64,000 nt of DNA from Saccopteryx bilineata (lineage: Eukaryota; Chordata; Mammalia; Chiroptera; Emballonuridae): NCBI RefSeq assembly GCF_036850765.1, contig NC_089490.1:296528982-296592981 (forward strand). The letters run 5' to 3'. Below are positions 12,448 to 22,741 of the stretch, one piece after another; position 1 is the stretch's first letter, and each line of letters starts with the position of its first letter. The position numbers and the translations under genes were made by a program. Below the pieces are notes generated by a model. The model made no database searches and had not been told where the DNA came from. It saw only the letters and a list, made by a program, of their open reading frames with translations.

Positions 12448-12800
12448 TTTATTTATTTATTTATTTATTTTTTTTTTTTACAGAGACAGGAGTGAGTCAG
12501 AGAGAGGGATAGACAAGGACAGACAGACAGGAATGGAGAGATGAGAAGCATCAATCATTAGTTTTTCATTGCGTTGCAACACCTTAGTTGTTCATTGATT
12601 GCTTTCTCATATGTGCCTTGACCGCGGGCCTTCAGCAGACCGAGTAACCCCTTGCTGGAGCCAGCGACCTTGGGTTCAAGCTGGTGGGCTTTTCCTAACC
12701 AGATGAGCCCGCACTGAAGCTGGCGACCTCGGGGTCTTGAACCCAGGTCCTCTGCATCCCAGTCTGATGCTCTATCCACTGCGCCACCACCTGGTCAGGC
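12448..12800 (-). mobile_element. Long bat SINE with (TTTA)n tail, antisense
   Basis: A full-length copy on the - strand; the tail at the left is a (TTTA)n tract plus T-run. A target duplication acttaattcttttta flanks it (12,433-12,447 and 12,801-12,815). Confidence 0.9.
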
Positions 12801-13635
12801 ACTTAATTCTTTTTAGAAAGCAGTGAGCGGAAGATTCAGAACTGATAAGGGACAGACGTTGAAATCTCATCGATCATTTGTAAATATGATAGGAGAAAAG
12901 GTCTGATGTGAACTGTACTGAGTTCTCAGACTTCTGCTGGTGTGGTTTCCTTTTTGATTTTTCTATCTAGTGTGAGCAAGAAAATGGCCTTAGGAGAGGC
13001 AGGCGATGTCCCCCTGCCTCTCATTTGGAGCAGCTGATGAGCTCCCTCTGGTCTGATGGGAGCATCTCAGGGTGGGAGCAGGTGCAGTCCCTCACTGTCT
13101 TCACAGCGAGGTGCGGAGAGTGTGCAGAGCGCCCCGGCCTTTCCTCCCTGCCCTGGGTGGAATTTATTTATCGATTACACTCTTCTAGAGCTGACACACC
13201 CTTCAGTCAAGCCTGCCTTTTTGCCGATGAAGGAAAGACCTCGGGGTGAGATGGCCCAGGCATGGAGCACTTGTTAGTCCCCAGACATCCTCCTACAGAG
13301 GAATTCTCAGCAGCGGCATCTGGGTTGAACCCTGGCAATGCAATAAACATTTCTGGATGGTGACAAATTGTCCATTTCTGTTTCTAGGCAGCACCCTGGT
13401 TTAAGTTAAACAATCCAGAGGTTCAGATACAAGAATAAATAAAACACTGACAGGGAGGCCATGAGGGGAAGCTGGCTGTCCACTGCGTGGACCTCGAGAA
13501 GCCGTGTCAATTAAACCTGGTCCCCAGTGGCCAGAGTGCCAGAGAACAACTGTGAATGTGGAAACGCTCAGGGGCTAAATTATAAGGTGAGGCCAGGTGG
13601 GAAACTATTTCATTTGACTTTTCTTTTCCCAGCAG

Positions 13636-14402
13636 CTCACAAGGAACCAGGAAAAGCCAGGGCCAACAGCCTTGTGTCTCTGGGAAGCCAGCGGAGCGCC
13701 GGGCTCTTCCACAAGCAGGTGACAGTCGCCAGACAAGCCAGTCTCCCCGGGAGCCCGCGGGTCCTCCGAAATCCCCTCCTCCGCCAGAGGAAGGTCGGCT
13801 GCTACGACGCCAATGATGCCAGTGATGAGGAAGAGTTCGATGGTGAAGGGGACTGCATTTCCCTCCCAGGGACCCTCCCAGGTGCTGGCAGGCCTCTGAC
13901 TGAGGACGACTCTAGGCATGTCTTGACGACCTCTTCCAAGATCAGGGGTATCAACAACCAAGAGGAACGGCCCCAGAAAATACTGGTCAGCAAGGCCTCC
14001 TCAGTGCCTCTCCTTGGCAGCTCAGTGAACTTAGAGGACAGTGTCCCAGTGGGCCTGGCGGACACTCCTTCCCATGCAGCCAACCCCACGGGGAAGAAGG
14101 AGCTGTCAGGATCCAGGAGTTCACCCAAATTGGAATGCAGAGCTGGTACCCAGAGTCTGGTGAGCATGGACAGCTCCAGTTCCCCCCAGCAGAAGAACGA
14201 AAGCCTGGGGTCCAGGCACAGACCAGTGGCTAGGGTCAGCCCTCACTACACGAGGTCGGAGGCCAAGGCCAAGCCCAGCAGCTCGGAGACAGCAAACCTG
14301 ACTGATGGAGCTAATGACCCATGTGGTCTAAATTCTAACGTCCAGGCCACTTCAGTCCAAGTGACCACGACAGCTTTTCAACCAGGTGGAACTGTGGAAA
14401 AG
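13636..14402 (+). CDS. PDZD2: PDZD2 exon: linker with NAGNAG acceptor
   Basis: The exon is about 767 nt and starts after the second AG of cccagcag; using the first AG would start it at 13633 and add one residue (Ala). I prefer the distal site because the recalled human protein has Thr-His-Lys at this junction. It ends in phase 0 at aaaag|gtaact. The 255 residues are rich in Ser, Pro and Gly. A recognisable conserved core lies near 13705-13830: LFHKQVTVARQASLPGSP followed by LRNPLLRQRKVGCYDANDAS and an acidic SDEEEFDGEGD. No folded domain is visible. Confidence 0.92.
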
Positions 14403-14689
14403 GTAACTGATTTTCTCTTAGTCACGTGGGATCTAAGTGGATATTATACGAATGAATACGGAGTGGTATAAAGCTGAGGTAGGATCATCAGCCTGAAACA
14501 GAAGATAATAATTTGAGAATAACAAGTCATTCATGTCAGTACACTGACTGCGTGGGAGCCTGTCAGCAGGCTGGTAGGGGGATGTGCCCAGGTGTTGAGT
14601 CACAGATCATTCAGCCAGGAGATGTAAATGCCCTCTTACCTGGACACAGGACCTGGGGTTGATAATGGAAGGGCAGTGCCAGGCGGGTG

Positions 14690-14850
14690 ACGGAAAACCC
14701 TGGGTCTGGGCTCATTTTCTCCACTGACTAGCAGGGACACTACCTGAGGAAGTAAGTTATTGAACCTTTCTGAGACACAGTTGTCTGGACCATAAAGTAG
14801 GGATGCTTTATGATCAACCCACAGAGCCAGGGTGACCATCAGGTATAAGG
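14690..14850 (+). repeat. MIR-like ancient SINE
   Basis: It carries the MIR core (gtaagttattgaacctttct, then gagacacagttgtctggacc) in an intron between PDZD2 linker exons. Confidence 0.55.
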
Positions 14851-15614
14851 TAACAGTGACTGTCTCCTAGTGATAAGGTTCTGAATGATCCTTATCTTTT
14901 TGTACTCTCTACAGTGATTATCTGTAAAGTTATGCATACCCCGGCCATAGCAGGTGAAAGAAACTTACAGTGCCACCACATAAAATGCAAGTTAATACTA
15001 TTTATTTATCACTACCTGGTTACACCCATGTCAGAATGACCCAGAATTATCAAATTGACTAGTTTTAAAATTTTTCAGAATAGCTCCACTTTCTCAAGGA
15101 GAGAGTAAGAGTTAAGGCCCGTGTGGATTTCCCTCAGCAGGTAACTGGCAGTTTCCTGAGTGATTTCTGGACAGGAGCTCAGCCCTCGTCCAGTCCCCCT
15201 CGGTCCTCTGCTGCCACCTTGGGGCCGCTCTCTAACACTGACCCAGAGGATTGATTTCAAATCAATCTGATTTCACTATTTTAGCAAGGTTATTTAAAAA
15301 ATATATAATTTTCTTTTTACAGTTGGTATTAGAAGAAAGGAAGATAAAGTAATTGACAGTTGGCTGACAGGAAATTCTGAGATATTAAATGGCCATTTCG
15401 CCCGCCCAGCCTGGTTCTCTCCCTAACCACCAAACCAAGGAGCTGACTGACAGTCCTCCCGTCCATTCGGCCTCTCGTCTGATGCATGTTGTTTTTATAA
15501 CTGCTACCTCATTTAATCATCTTTTATTTTTTTATATAATTTTGATTTGCCTTTCCCTGATCACTCACATTTTTTTATACTCTCTACAGTGCCTGTGAGT
15601 TAAGGCAAGTCTTC

Positions 15615-16680
15615 TCATTCCTATTTCCCAATTTTTTAAAATTGTAGTCAAATACACATAGTTTAGCATCTGAATCATTTTCAAGTGTACAGGTCAGCGA
15701 CATTAATATCATATTGTGCAGCTGTCACCACCACCCATCTCCAGAACACTTCCTGTAAAACGGAGACTGCCCCTTTAACAGTAACTCCCGTTGCCCCTAC
15801 CCAGCCTCTGGCCACCACCATTCTACTTTCTGTCTCTGTGATTTTGACTACTCTAGGCACCTCATGTAAGCAGAATCATACAGAATTTGTCTTTTTTGTG
15901 ACTGGCTTATTTCACTTAGCATATTGTCCTCAAAGCTCCATGTTGCCTGACCAGTGGTGGTACAGTGGATAGAGCATTCACCTGGGGCACTGAGGTCCCC
16001 AGTTTGAAACCTCAAAGTCTCCGCCTTCAGTGCAGGATTACCAGTTTGAGTGTGGGGTCATTGACATGATCCCAATGTCGCTGGCTTGAGCAAGGGGTCA
16101 CTCACTCATCTGGAGCCCCCCAGTCAAGGCATGTATGAGAAAGCAATCAATGAACAACTAAAGTGCTGCAACTATGAGTTGATGCTTATCTCGCTCCCTT
16201 CTGTCTTTCTCTCTGGAAAAAAAAAAAAAAAGCTAATCCATTGTTGTAGTATATATCAGAATTCCTTCCTTTTCAAGGCTAATATTCCATCTTATGTATA
16301 TACCACATTTTTCTTATCCATTCATCTATTGATGGACATCGGAGTTGCTTCCATATTTCAGCCATTGTGAATAATGCTTCTATGAACATGGGTATAGTAG
16401 TATCTCTTAAAGACCCTGCTTTCCATTTTTGGATTTTTACCCAGAAGCGGGACTGCTGGGTCATATGCTAGCTCTGGTTTTGTTTTTCTAAGGAACCTCT
16501 ACATTTCACAGTGGCTGCACCAATTTACATTCCCACCAGCAGTGCACGAGGCTCTAATTCCTTCACATCCTCACCAACACTTGTTATTTCTGTTTTTTTA
16601 TTATAGTCATCCTAACAGGCATGAGGTGGTATCTCATGATTTTGGTTTGCATTTCCCTGATCACTCACATTTTAAAGTTG
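15615..16680 (-). mobile_element. L1 3'-end fragment, split by a SINE
   Basis: Read on the - strand it matches the ORF2 end and 3' UTR of L1 (ccagcagtcccgcttctggg, cattcacaatggctgaaa and relatives). A SINE at 15,946-16,230 interrupts it. The frame is broken by many stops, so it is a dead copy. Confidence 0.8.
15946..16230 (+). mobile_element. Long bat SINE inside an L1 relic
   Basis: It begins cctgaccagtggtggtacag and ends in a run of about 15 A. The flanks agctccatgttg and agctaatccattgttg look like a decayed target duplication in the L1. Confidence 0.85.
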
Positions 16681-16683
16681 AGA

Positions 16684-16760
16684 AAACTAAGGCTTAGGGA
16701 GAGTGACGAGCCCATGCAATTCCTGGTGGGCCTCAAACCCTGAATCTGACCTCAGGGCTC
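16684..16760 (-). repeat. MIR-like fragment next to a PDZD2 exon
   Basis: The motif gagaaaactaaggcttaggg followed by cccatgcaattcctggtggg resembles the MIR/L2 core. It ends about 50 bp before the exon at 16,809. Confidence 0.45.
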
Positions 16761-16808
16761 CTGGCCCAGGGCTTTTTGAGCTTTCCCCAAACCAGCTCTC
16801 CTCTGCAG

Positions 16809-16983
16809 ACGATGTCCTGGGACGCAGAAAACCTGAGGAGTATTGACAGTGACTTGCTGTTTTCCTTGTGCCAGGAATCTCCGGGAGAGCCGACTCTTGG
16901 ACATGGGCCCCACCCAGGTGCTGGCCGCCTCACTGAGAACCTACCCGAGGCTGGACCAGAGCAGGGGCAGCCACCTGAGATAG
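16809..16983 (+). CDS. PDZD2: PDZD2 exon: poorly conserved linker
   Basis: The exon is 175 nt, phase 0 in and phase 1 out, with acceptor ctctgcag and donor atag|gtaaga. It encodes TMSWDAENLRSIDSDLLFSL and then CQESPGEPTLGHG and RLTENLPEAGPEQGQ. Only the LTENLPEA region resembles the recalled human segment, so this is a fast-evolving part of the linker. The intron side holds an L1 relic and a MIR fragment that come to within about 50 bp of the exon. Confidence 0.85.
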
Positions 16984-17872
16984 GTAAGATATCTTATCAT
17001 TCATTATGCTGCTAGATGTGAGGGCAGCAGTTCCTCTAAAAATCTGTACATGTGGAGAATTGTAAGTGGGAAAACACTCTTACACAGACGAATGGTATTT
17101 AAACACTGCCTGCATCTAACACCTCTGCTGGATCAGTGTGCCTAAGCGCAGAGCCCCAGTGCCCGGTCCTGTGCACGCATGGCATTCGGTCAATACTCCT
17201 TTCCCATTTGGTGATGAGTACATTAGAGGAAATGAGACATGAGATGGCAAAAAAGGATCGCCCGTCCTTTGAAGTCTCATACTCTGCTTATATGAGATCA
17301 GATGCACCGAGGACGAGTATAAAACCAAGCAGAAAACATCAGAGCGGCCTGCAGGCTGCCCTGAGCACTGGTGGTGCGGGTGTCAGCACACCTGCAGCCT
17401 GCCCTCATCAGGAAGCCGCATGGCACCTCCATGTGGCTCGCACCTACAGCACTGGCTGTAGGGCTGCTGGCCTCCTACCAGGATTTATCGGGGCTGAGTC
17501 GACATCCTTCCCATCATCGGCCTCTGAGGGAACCACCACGAAGCTAAGAGTGACCTAGAGCCACAGCCTGCGCCCGGTGGCTCTGCTGTCTCGGAGGGAT
17601 GTGCAGGGAACCCCAAGGGAAGGAGCGCTGGCGTGCCCCTCCTGAGGGCGCAGACACCGGCTTGCGGTGGCCCCCTCATTCCAGAGCAACCACAGCGGGG
17701 TGCTGTTCATTTTCAATACGGGAAGCCCACACCCAGGTTATGGAATGTCCTGGTGAAAAAGACAAAAAAGATTGAGACTGCAGTTTTCTACTCTTTTACT
17801 TGAGTTTTTCCATTTTCTCACATTTTCCCCTCTCCCCTCCCACCCCACCTTTTGTTTACCTTCTGGACACAG

Positions 17873-20800
17873 GACTGGACGGCTCCCCACGCCTTGTCCC
17901 GGGGCAGAAGGGGGTCACTCACCCTGACCCCAGTGAGACCTCAGTGGACACCAGACAAGTGAGGCAGCCTGAGGACCGCAGGGAGCCAGTGTCGCCCAGG
18001 GACCCCAAGGCCGAGGACAGATGTCCCACCAGCCTTGCCCGGGGCCACAGCATGTGCCCAGGGAAGATAGCAGCGGCTCATCCGGACTGCGGCCCAACCC
18101 AAGCAGCCGCGGACAGCACCAGGCACGCAGCTGCGCCCAAGGCCGCTGAGCCACAGGGAGCAACTCCAGCCACTGCTGTCCTGTCGCCAGACCTCCTCGT
18201 GGGCCAGGAGGAGAGACGGAGAGTTCCAGGTGACCACAGCAAAGCTCTGCAAGCGACAGGAATCCTCGGGCCTGCCCAGTCCCGGGAGTCCGCTCTGCTC
18301 GAGGGGACGGACTCTGGGTCTGGGAGGGCCCCGAAGGCCGGCCCCTCCCGGACCGCACCCGCTGACAAGGTTAAAGCGGTGTGTGGCGGTGCCTCGGGGC
18401 ACTGCTGCCCCGGGGAGGGCGCAGGGAGCCCTGTGACTGACATCGACAGGCTCATCAAGGAGCTGGATGCTCCGGAAGGAAGACTTCCGTCTCCTGACAC
18501 GGGGGACCAGTTGAGTGCCGCGGGCGGTTCCCAGGGGCCGCCTCTGACGGGAGCGGGAGCTGGAGGGAGCGGCCGCTGCACGGAGCCCGCCCCGGGAACC
18601 CAGACCCCTGTGCCTGGGACCCACACCCCCGCCCCCGGGAGGGCCTGGGCAGCCGGTCTGCCCCCGCACGCAGCGTGGACCGCCCAGCCTTCCGTTTTGG
18701 ATTCGATTCATCCTGACAAACATTTTACTGTGAACAAAAACTTTTTGAGCAACTACTCTAGAAATTTTAGCCATTTCCACGAAGACAGTATGTCCCTGTC
18801 GGGCCTGGGCGACAGCACGGAGCCTTCCCTCTCATCCATGTACGGCGACGCCGAGGACTCGTCCTCCGACCCCGAGTCGCTCGCTGAAGCCCCACGAGCT
18901 CCCACCAGCAACAACTGGTCGCCTCCGCGTCCCCGTGGGTCTCCCCGCAAGGACGAGGCGACGGAGTCGGAGGAGGAGCAAATTGAAATCTGCTCAGCAC
19001 ATGGGCCCCCAAGCGCGCCCTGCGCTGCCCGGGCCCGGGTCCTGCCGCTGGAGCACCGCGCTCTGCGCGAGGCTGGCGGCAGCCCGCGCCACCAAGCAGC
19101 GCTCATGTCGGGGGCCCCGTGCGCGTTCGCCCCCGACCCCCCGCAGACGCCCGCTCTCCTGGCTGCGAGCTCTGCGGCGCAGGAGCCTCCTGCGGACCCA
19201 CGGGTCACCCAGAACCACAGGGCCCGGTGTGATGGACAGACTGTGGAAGCTACCAGCTCCGGCTCCACTGTGGAAAACCAGCTGCCTGACGTCGCCAGGC
19301 GTGTTCACAGCACGGCAGTCACCCTCGGCTCTCCTAACATGGTAAACGGTTTGGGACGTGACCTGGTGGATGGTGAAACCCCAAAGAAAAAACAAGAAAC
19401 AAATGTCAGCTCAACTGAACATCGGTTATCCGTTAGCAGGGGTGTCCCCGAGGACAAGGGGCCTGTCCTGGCAAACCTGCACATCTCTGAGCGTCCAGAC
19501 CTGGAGGACCAGCTGCAGAAACCAAAAGGGACATCCAGGAGGCCCCTCATGGCCTGGTTTAAAGAAATCAATAAGAGTAACCCAGGTACGCATTTGCCGA
19601 GCAAGACTGAGAGGGAGCAGTCCACCATGCCAGCCCCAAGTCCTGACTCCAAAGGCCTGGTGTCAAGCACAAACCACAAAAAGGGGGCTGCTGGGCCCAA
19701 CAGCCCCCCTCAGAACCTTGACAATAAAGACCTCCCTAAAAAGAGCCCAGCAGAAACCCTTGTAAGTAACTGTCAGAAACCCAAATCCGGCCCGAAGCTG
19801 AGGAGACTGAGCATCAAAAGTAGAAGCAAAGGCAGCCCCGAGGCCCCTGCTGCCCATGCGCCCAAGGCCGGAACGGACCCCAGGAAGTCCCTCATCTCAC
19901 CCCAGGCCTCTCACAAATCGCTTTCTAAGGTGGCCTCCCACCGGTCCCACGCAGCTGACCGCGAAGAGCCCGACAGAAATGCCACAGCCACTGTCCAGTC
20001 TCCCCAGTGCGGGATGGACAGCAAGCTGCCCCCTGCGGTCCCCGGGGCCCTGCGGCCATCGGCGTCAGACACGAGCATCAGACCGCTCGTTTCGCCCTTG
20101 ACCTCCCCCAGGGCTCTTCCTGAGCAAGGTGCAGGTGGAAGGCTCCTCACGGCTCTCCACTCCGAACCCGACAGGGGCTGCCTGGCCACCCCCAGATTGC
20201 CTAAGTGTGGACCAGAGAGCAAGGTGGCCTCAGGGACAGGTCCCACAGTGTCCAAGAGCAGCATGTCCACAGCAATGGACAGAGGGGAACTCCCGCGTCC
20301 CGGGCAGGGCCAGCAGCTCGCAGCCAACCAAACAGATTTGGCATCAAAAGCCGCCCAACCCAGGGTGATGGGCGACAAAGTAAACAAAGCAATTGCTGGT
20401 GATCCCCCAGAAAGAACCAACCAGCTGAAAATAGTTGAAATTTCTTCTGAAAGAATGCCAAAGAATGGATGTGGTGACATGTCAGCCCAAAGTGACAGAC
20501 AGGGAGGGTTCTTGGCCCAGGGCAACTGTCAGGAGAAGAGTGAAATCAGACTCTGTCACCAGGCAGTGGAATCATCCCCAGATCAGCCACCCCCGCTGGC
20601 CTCGCGCGCCTCCCAGGTGGAGCGGGAGATGCAGCGGTCCGCCAGCGTGGCAAAGCTGGCCGCCGCCGCCTCCCCACAGCTGCCTGCTAGAAAGGCAGGC
20701 TCCTCGCCGGGAAAGCTGAGCCAGATGTCAGACTCTCCTGGGACGTCCAAGAGTGGCACACCTGTGGGCCCAGCGCTGGATGACCGTCCCTATTTCACAC

Positions 20801-21902
20801 CAAGGCCAGCGACCAGGACCTACTCCATGCCAGCCCAGTTCTCAAGCCATTTCGGACGGGATGGGCCGTCCCTGCACAGCCCAGGCCGCTCTCACCGGGA
20901 CAGCCAGATCCCTGCGACAGGCGGCAGCCTCCTGGAGGCCAAGGCATCCAGAGGTGGTGCTCTCGGCCTGGTTAACGGACAGGGTCTGTACAGTGTGAAG
21001 CCCCTGCTGGACACGTCGAGGACCCTTCCCACAACAGATGAAGGCGCTGTCCTTTCTGTGCAGGAAACAAGCTCCCTGGTCTCGGACAAAATCAGAGTCA
21101 CCAGAAGACATTACTATTCTGAGCAGAACTGGCCCCATGAATCTACCTCATTTTTTTCTGTGAAGCAGAGGATCAAGTCCTTTGAGAACCTGGCCAATTC
21201 TGATAGGCCTGTGGCCAAGTCTGGGGCTTCCACTTTTCTATGTGTGAGCTCCAAGCCTCCCATTGGGAGACGGTCATCGGGCAGCGTGGCTTTGGGGAGC
21301 CTCAGCCATGCCAGTGAACTGACAGCGAGGTCCCTGAGACGCAGTCTGAGTTCCTGCAGCGAAAGCCAAAGCGAAGCCAGCACCCTCACCGCCCAGATAA
21401 CCAAGTCCCCATCCAGTGTGGCGCTGACGGTCTCCCGGCAGAATCTGGTGGAGGCCGGGAACACGGGCCCTGATTCGGACCCAAAGAAATCCCTCGGTCT
21501 TTCCGGAATCCCCACCCCAACCGTGACCCCGGCCTCTCCCAGCAAGAGGAACAAGTCTTCTGTGCGCCACACGCAGCCCTCGCCTCTGTCGCGCTCTAAG
21601 CTGCAGGAGCTGAGAGCCCTGAGTATGCCCGACCTCGACAAGCTCTGCAGCGAGGACTTCTCAGCGGGGCCCACGGCCGTGCTCTTCAAAACCGAGCTGG
21701 AAATCGTCCCCAGGAGGTCGCTGGGCTCCCCTGCCGGAGGCCTCAATGGATCCACTGCCCATTTGTGTCCTGAGAAGGTGGGGGACAGGGCCTGTCCAGG
21801 AGGAAGCAGGCCTAAAGCCGGTGAGCCTGGGGCACCCAGTTCAGCCAGGGATGGGGATGAAACCAACCAGGATCTGTCTTCCAGAAAAAGCTGGTCAGTT
21901 AA
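17873..21902 (+). CDS. PDZD2: PDZD2 giant linker exon (4,030 nt)
   Basis: One uninterrupted 4-kb exon, phase 1 in and phase 2 out, encodes about 1,343 residues. The acceptor is ggacacag and the donor gttaa|gtaagt. The sequence is GC-rich and dominated by Ser, Pro, Ala, Gly and Lys, so it is probably disordered. Islands that look constrained are PDKHFTVNKNFLSNYSRNF (18,711-18,773), an acidic SSMYGDAEDSSSDPES (18,835-18,880), ESEEEQIEICS (18,967-18,999), RPATRTYSMPAQFSSHF (20,803-20,853), FFSVKQRIKSFENLAN (21,151-21,198) and KLQELRALSMPDLDKLCSED (21,598-21,657). An open frame extends 73 nt upstream, but that part is intronic. The secreted PDZD2 fragment should begin near the 3' end of this exon, judging by its reported size. 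Long antisense frames here are shadows of the base composition. Confidence 0.95.
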
Positions 21903-21929
21903 GTAAGTATCTGCCCCTCCCCCTTTTAT

Positions 21930-22470
21930 TTAAATATCCTTTTATTTTATTCACTAGTTTTAGTTTTATAGAAATTGTGAAGATAACGCAGAGTTTCCAC
22001 ATACCCCTCACCCAGCTCTTCCTGATGTTAGCATCTTATATAACCACCGTCCACTGATCAAAAAAAAGCTCACAATAGAACACAATTAAGTCGACTTTAT
22101 TCAGACATCAGAGTAAATTCCACAAATGTCCTTTTCCTGCTCCTGCATCCAGACCAGCAACCACATCACTTTTACCCCCCTTTGTTTTTCCTGCCATTAC
22201 TGGAACAATGAAAAGCCTGCAGGGAAAGTTTGCCAAGGGGCCAGCTGAGGAGAGCTCCCTTCGGGCTTGGCGCTTAGACAAACGGGCTTGGCGCTTAGAC
22301 AAACCCGGAAGGAGGCGGTAGCCAGAGGGGCTGCACCCCAGGGAAGAATCCAGCTTCTGAATGTGACTGAGTTAAACAGGAAATTTCTAACATTTTAAAA
22401 CGTTGTACTTGTACCGATATACTACATATTTTTTAATGTCAAATTGTGTGGAATTCCCACACCGGTCCCC
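21930..22470. repeat. L1-like relic plus unresolved segment
   Basis: The part at 21,930-22,060 resembles an L1 3' UTR (ccacatacccctcacccagc). The segment 22,070-22,380 I cannot place; it includes an exact 21-bp tandem duplication (22,262-22,282 and 22,283-22,303). It lies just after the donor of the giant PDZD2 exon. Confidence 0.4.
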
Positions 22471-22623
22471 TAGCATCTTGGAGGAATCCCTGACTCCACA
22501 GTAATTCCCACTAGAAATACCAACAGTATAGGTGGAAGGATTTCGTTTTAAATGCATCCTTACACAATGGAGAAACTGCTTTTTTCTTTCATGTTCTTCT
22601 AATATATTTGTATTATTATTTAG

Positions 22624-22741
22624 TTTGAATCAACTTCTAGTCTCAGCGGGGGACCAGCAAAGATTACAGTCTGTTTTGTTGTCGGTGAGGTCGAACTCCA
22701 CCGTCCTAACTCTCATGCAGGAAGCGGAAGCACAATCAGAG
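22624..22741 (+). CDS. PDZD2: PDZD2 exon: linker before the C-terminal PDZ pair
   Basis: The exon is 118 nt, phase 2 in and phase 0 out, with acceptor tatttag and donor cagag|gtgagt. AA+T gives Asn, then LNQLLVSAGDQQRLQSVLLS and VRSNSTVLTLMQEAEAQSE. The leucine-rich pattern suggests a short helical segment. It closely matches the recalled human sequence. Confidence 0.93.

Noticed and set aside
17941..21866. Long antisense open frames (up to 279 aa) opposite the giant PDZD2 exon
   Set aside because: They have no recognisable domains, no splice or promoter support, and arise from the GC-rich composition of the sense codons.
22070..22380. Solo retroviral LTR on the - strand with an AATAAA at 22,101-22,096
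   Set aside because: Nearby text also resembles an L1 3' UTR, no clear TG...CA ends or target duplication was found, so the assignment is not supported.
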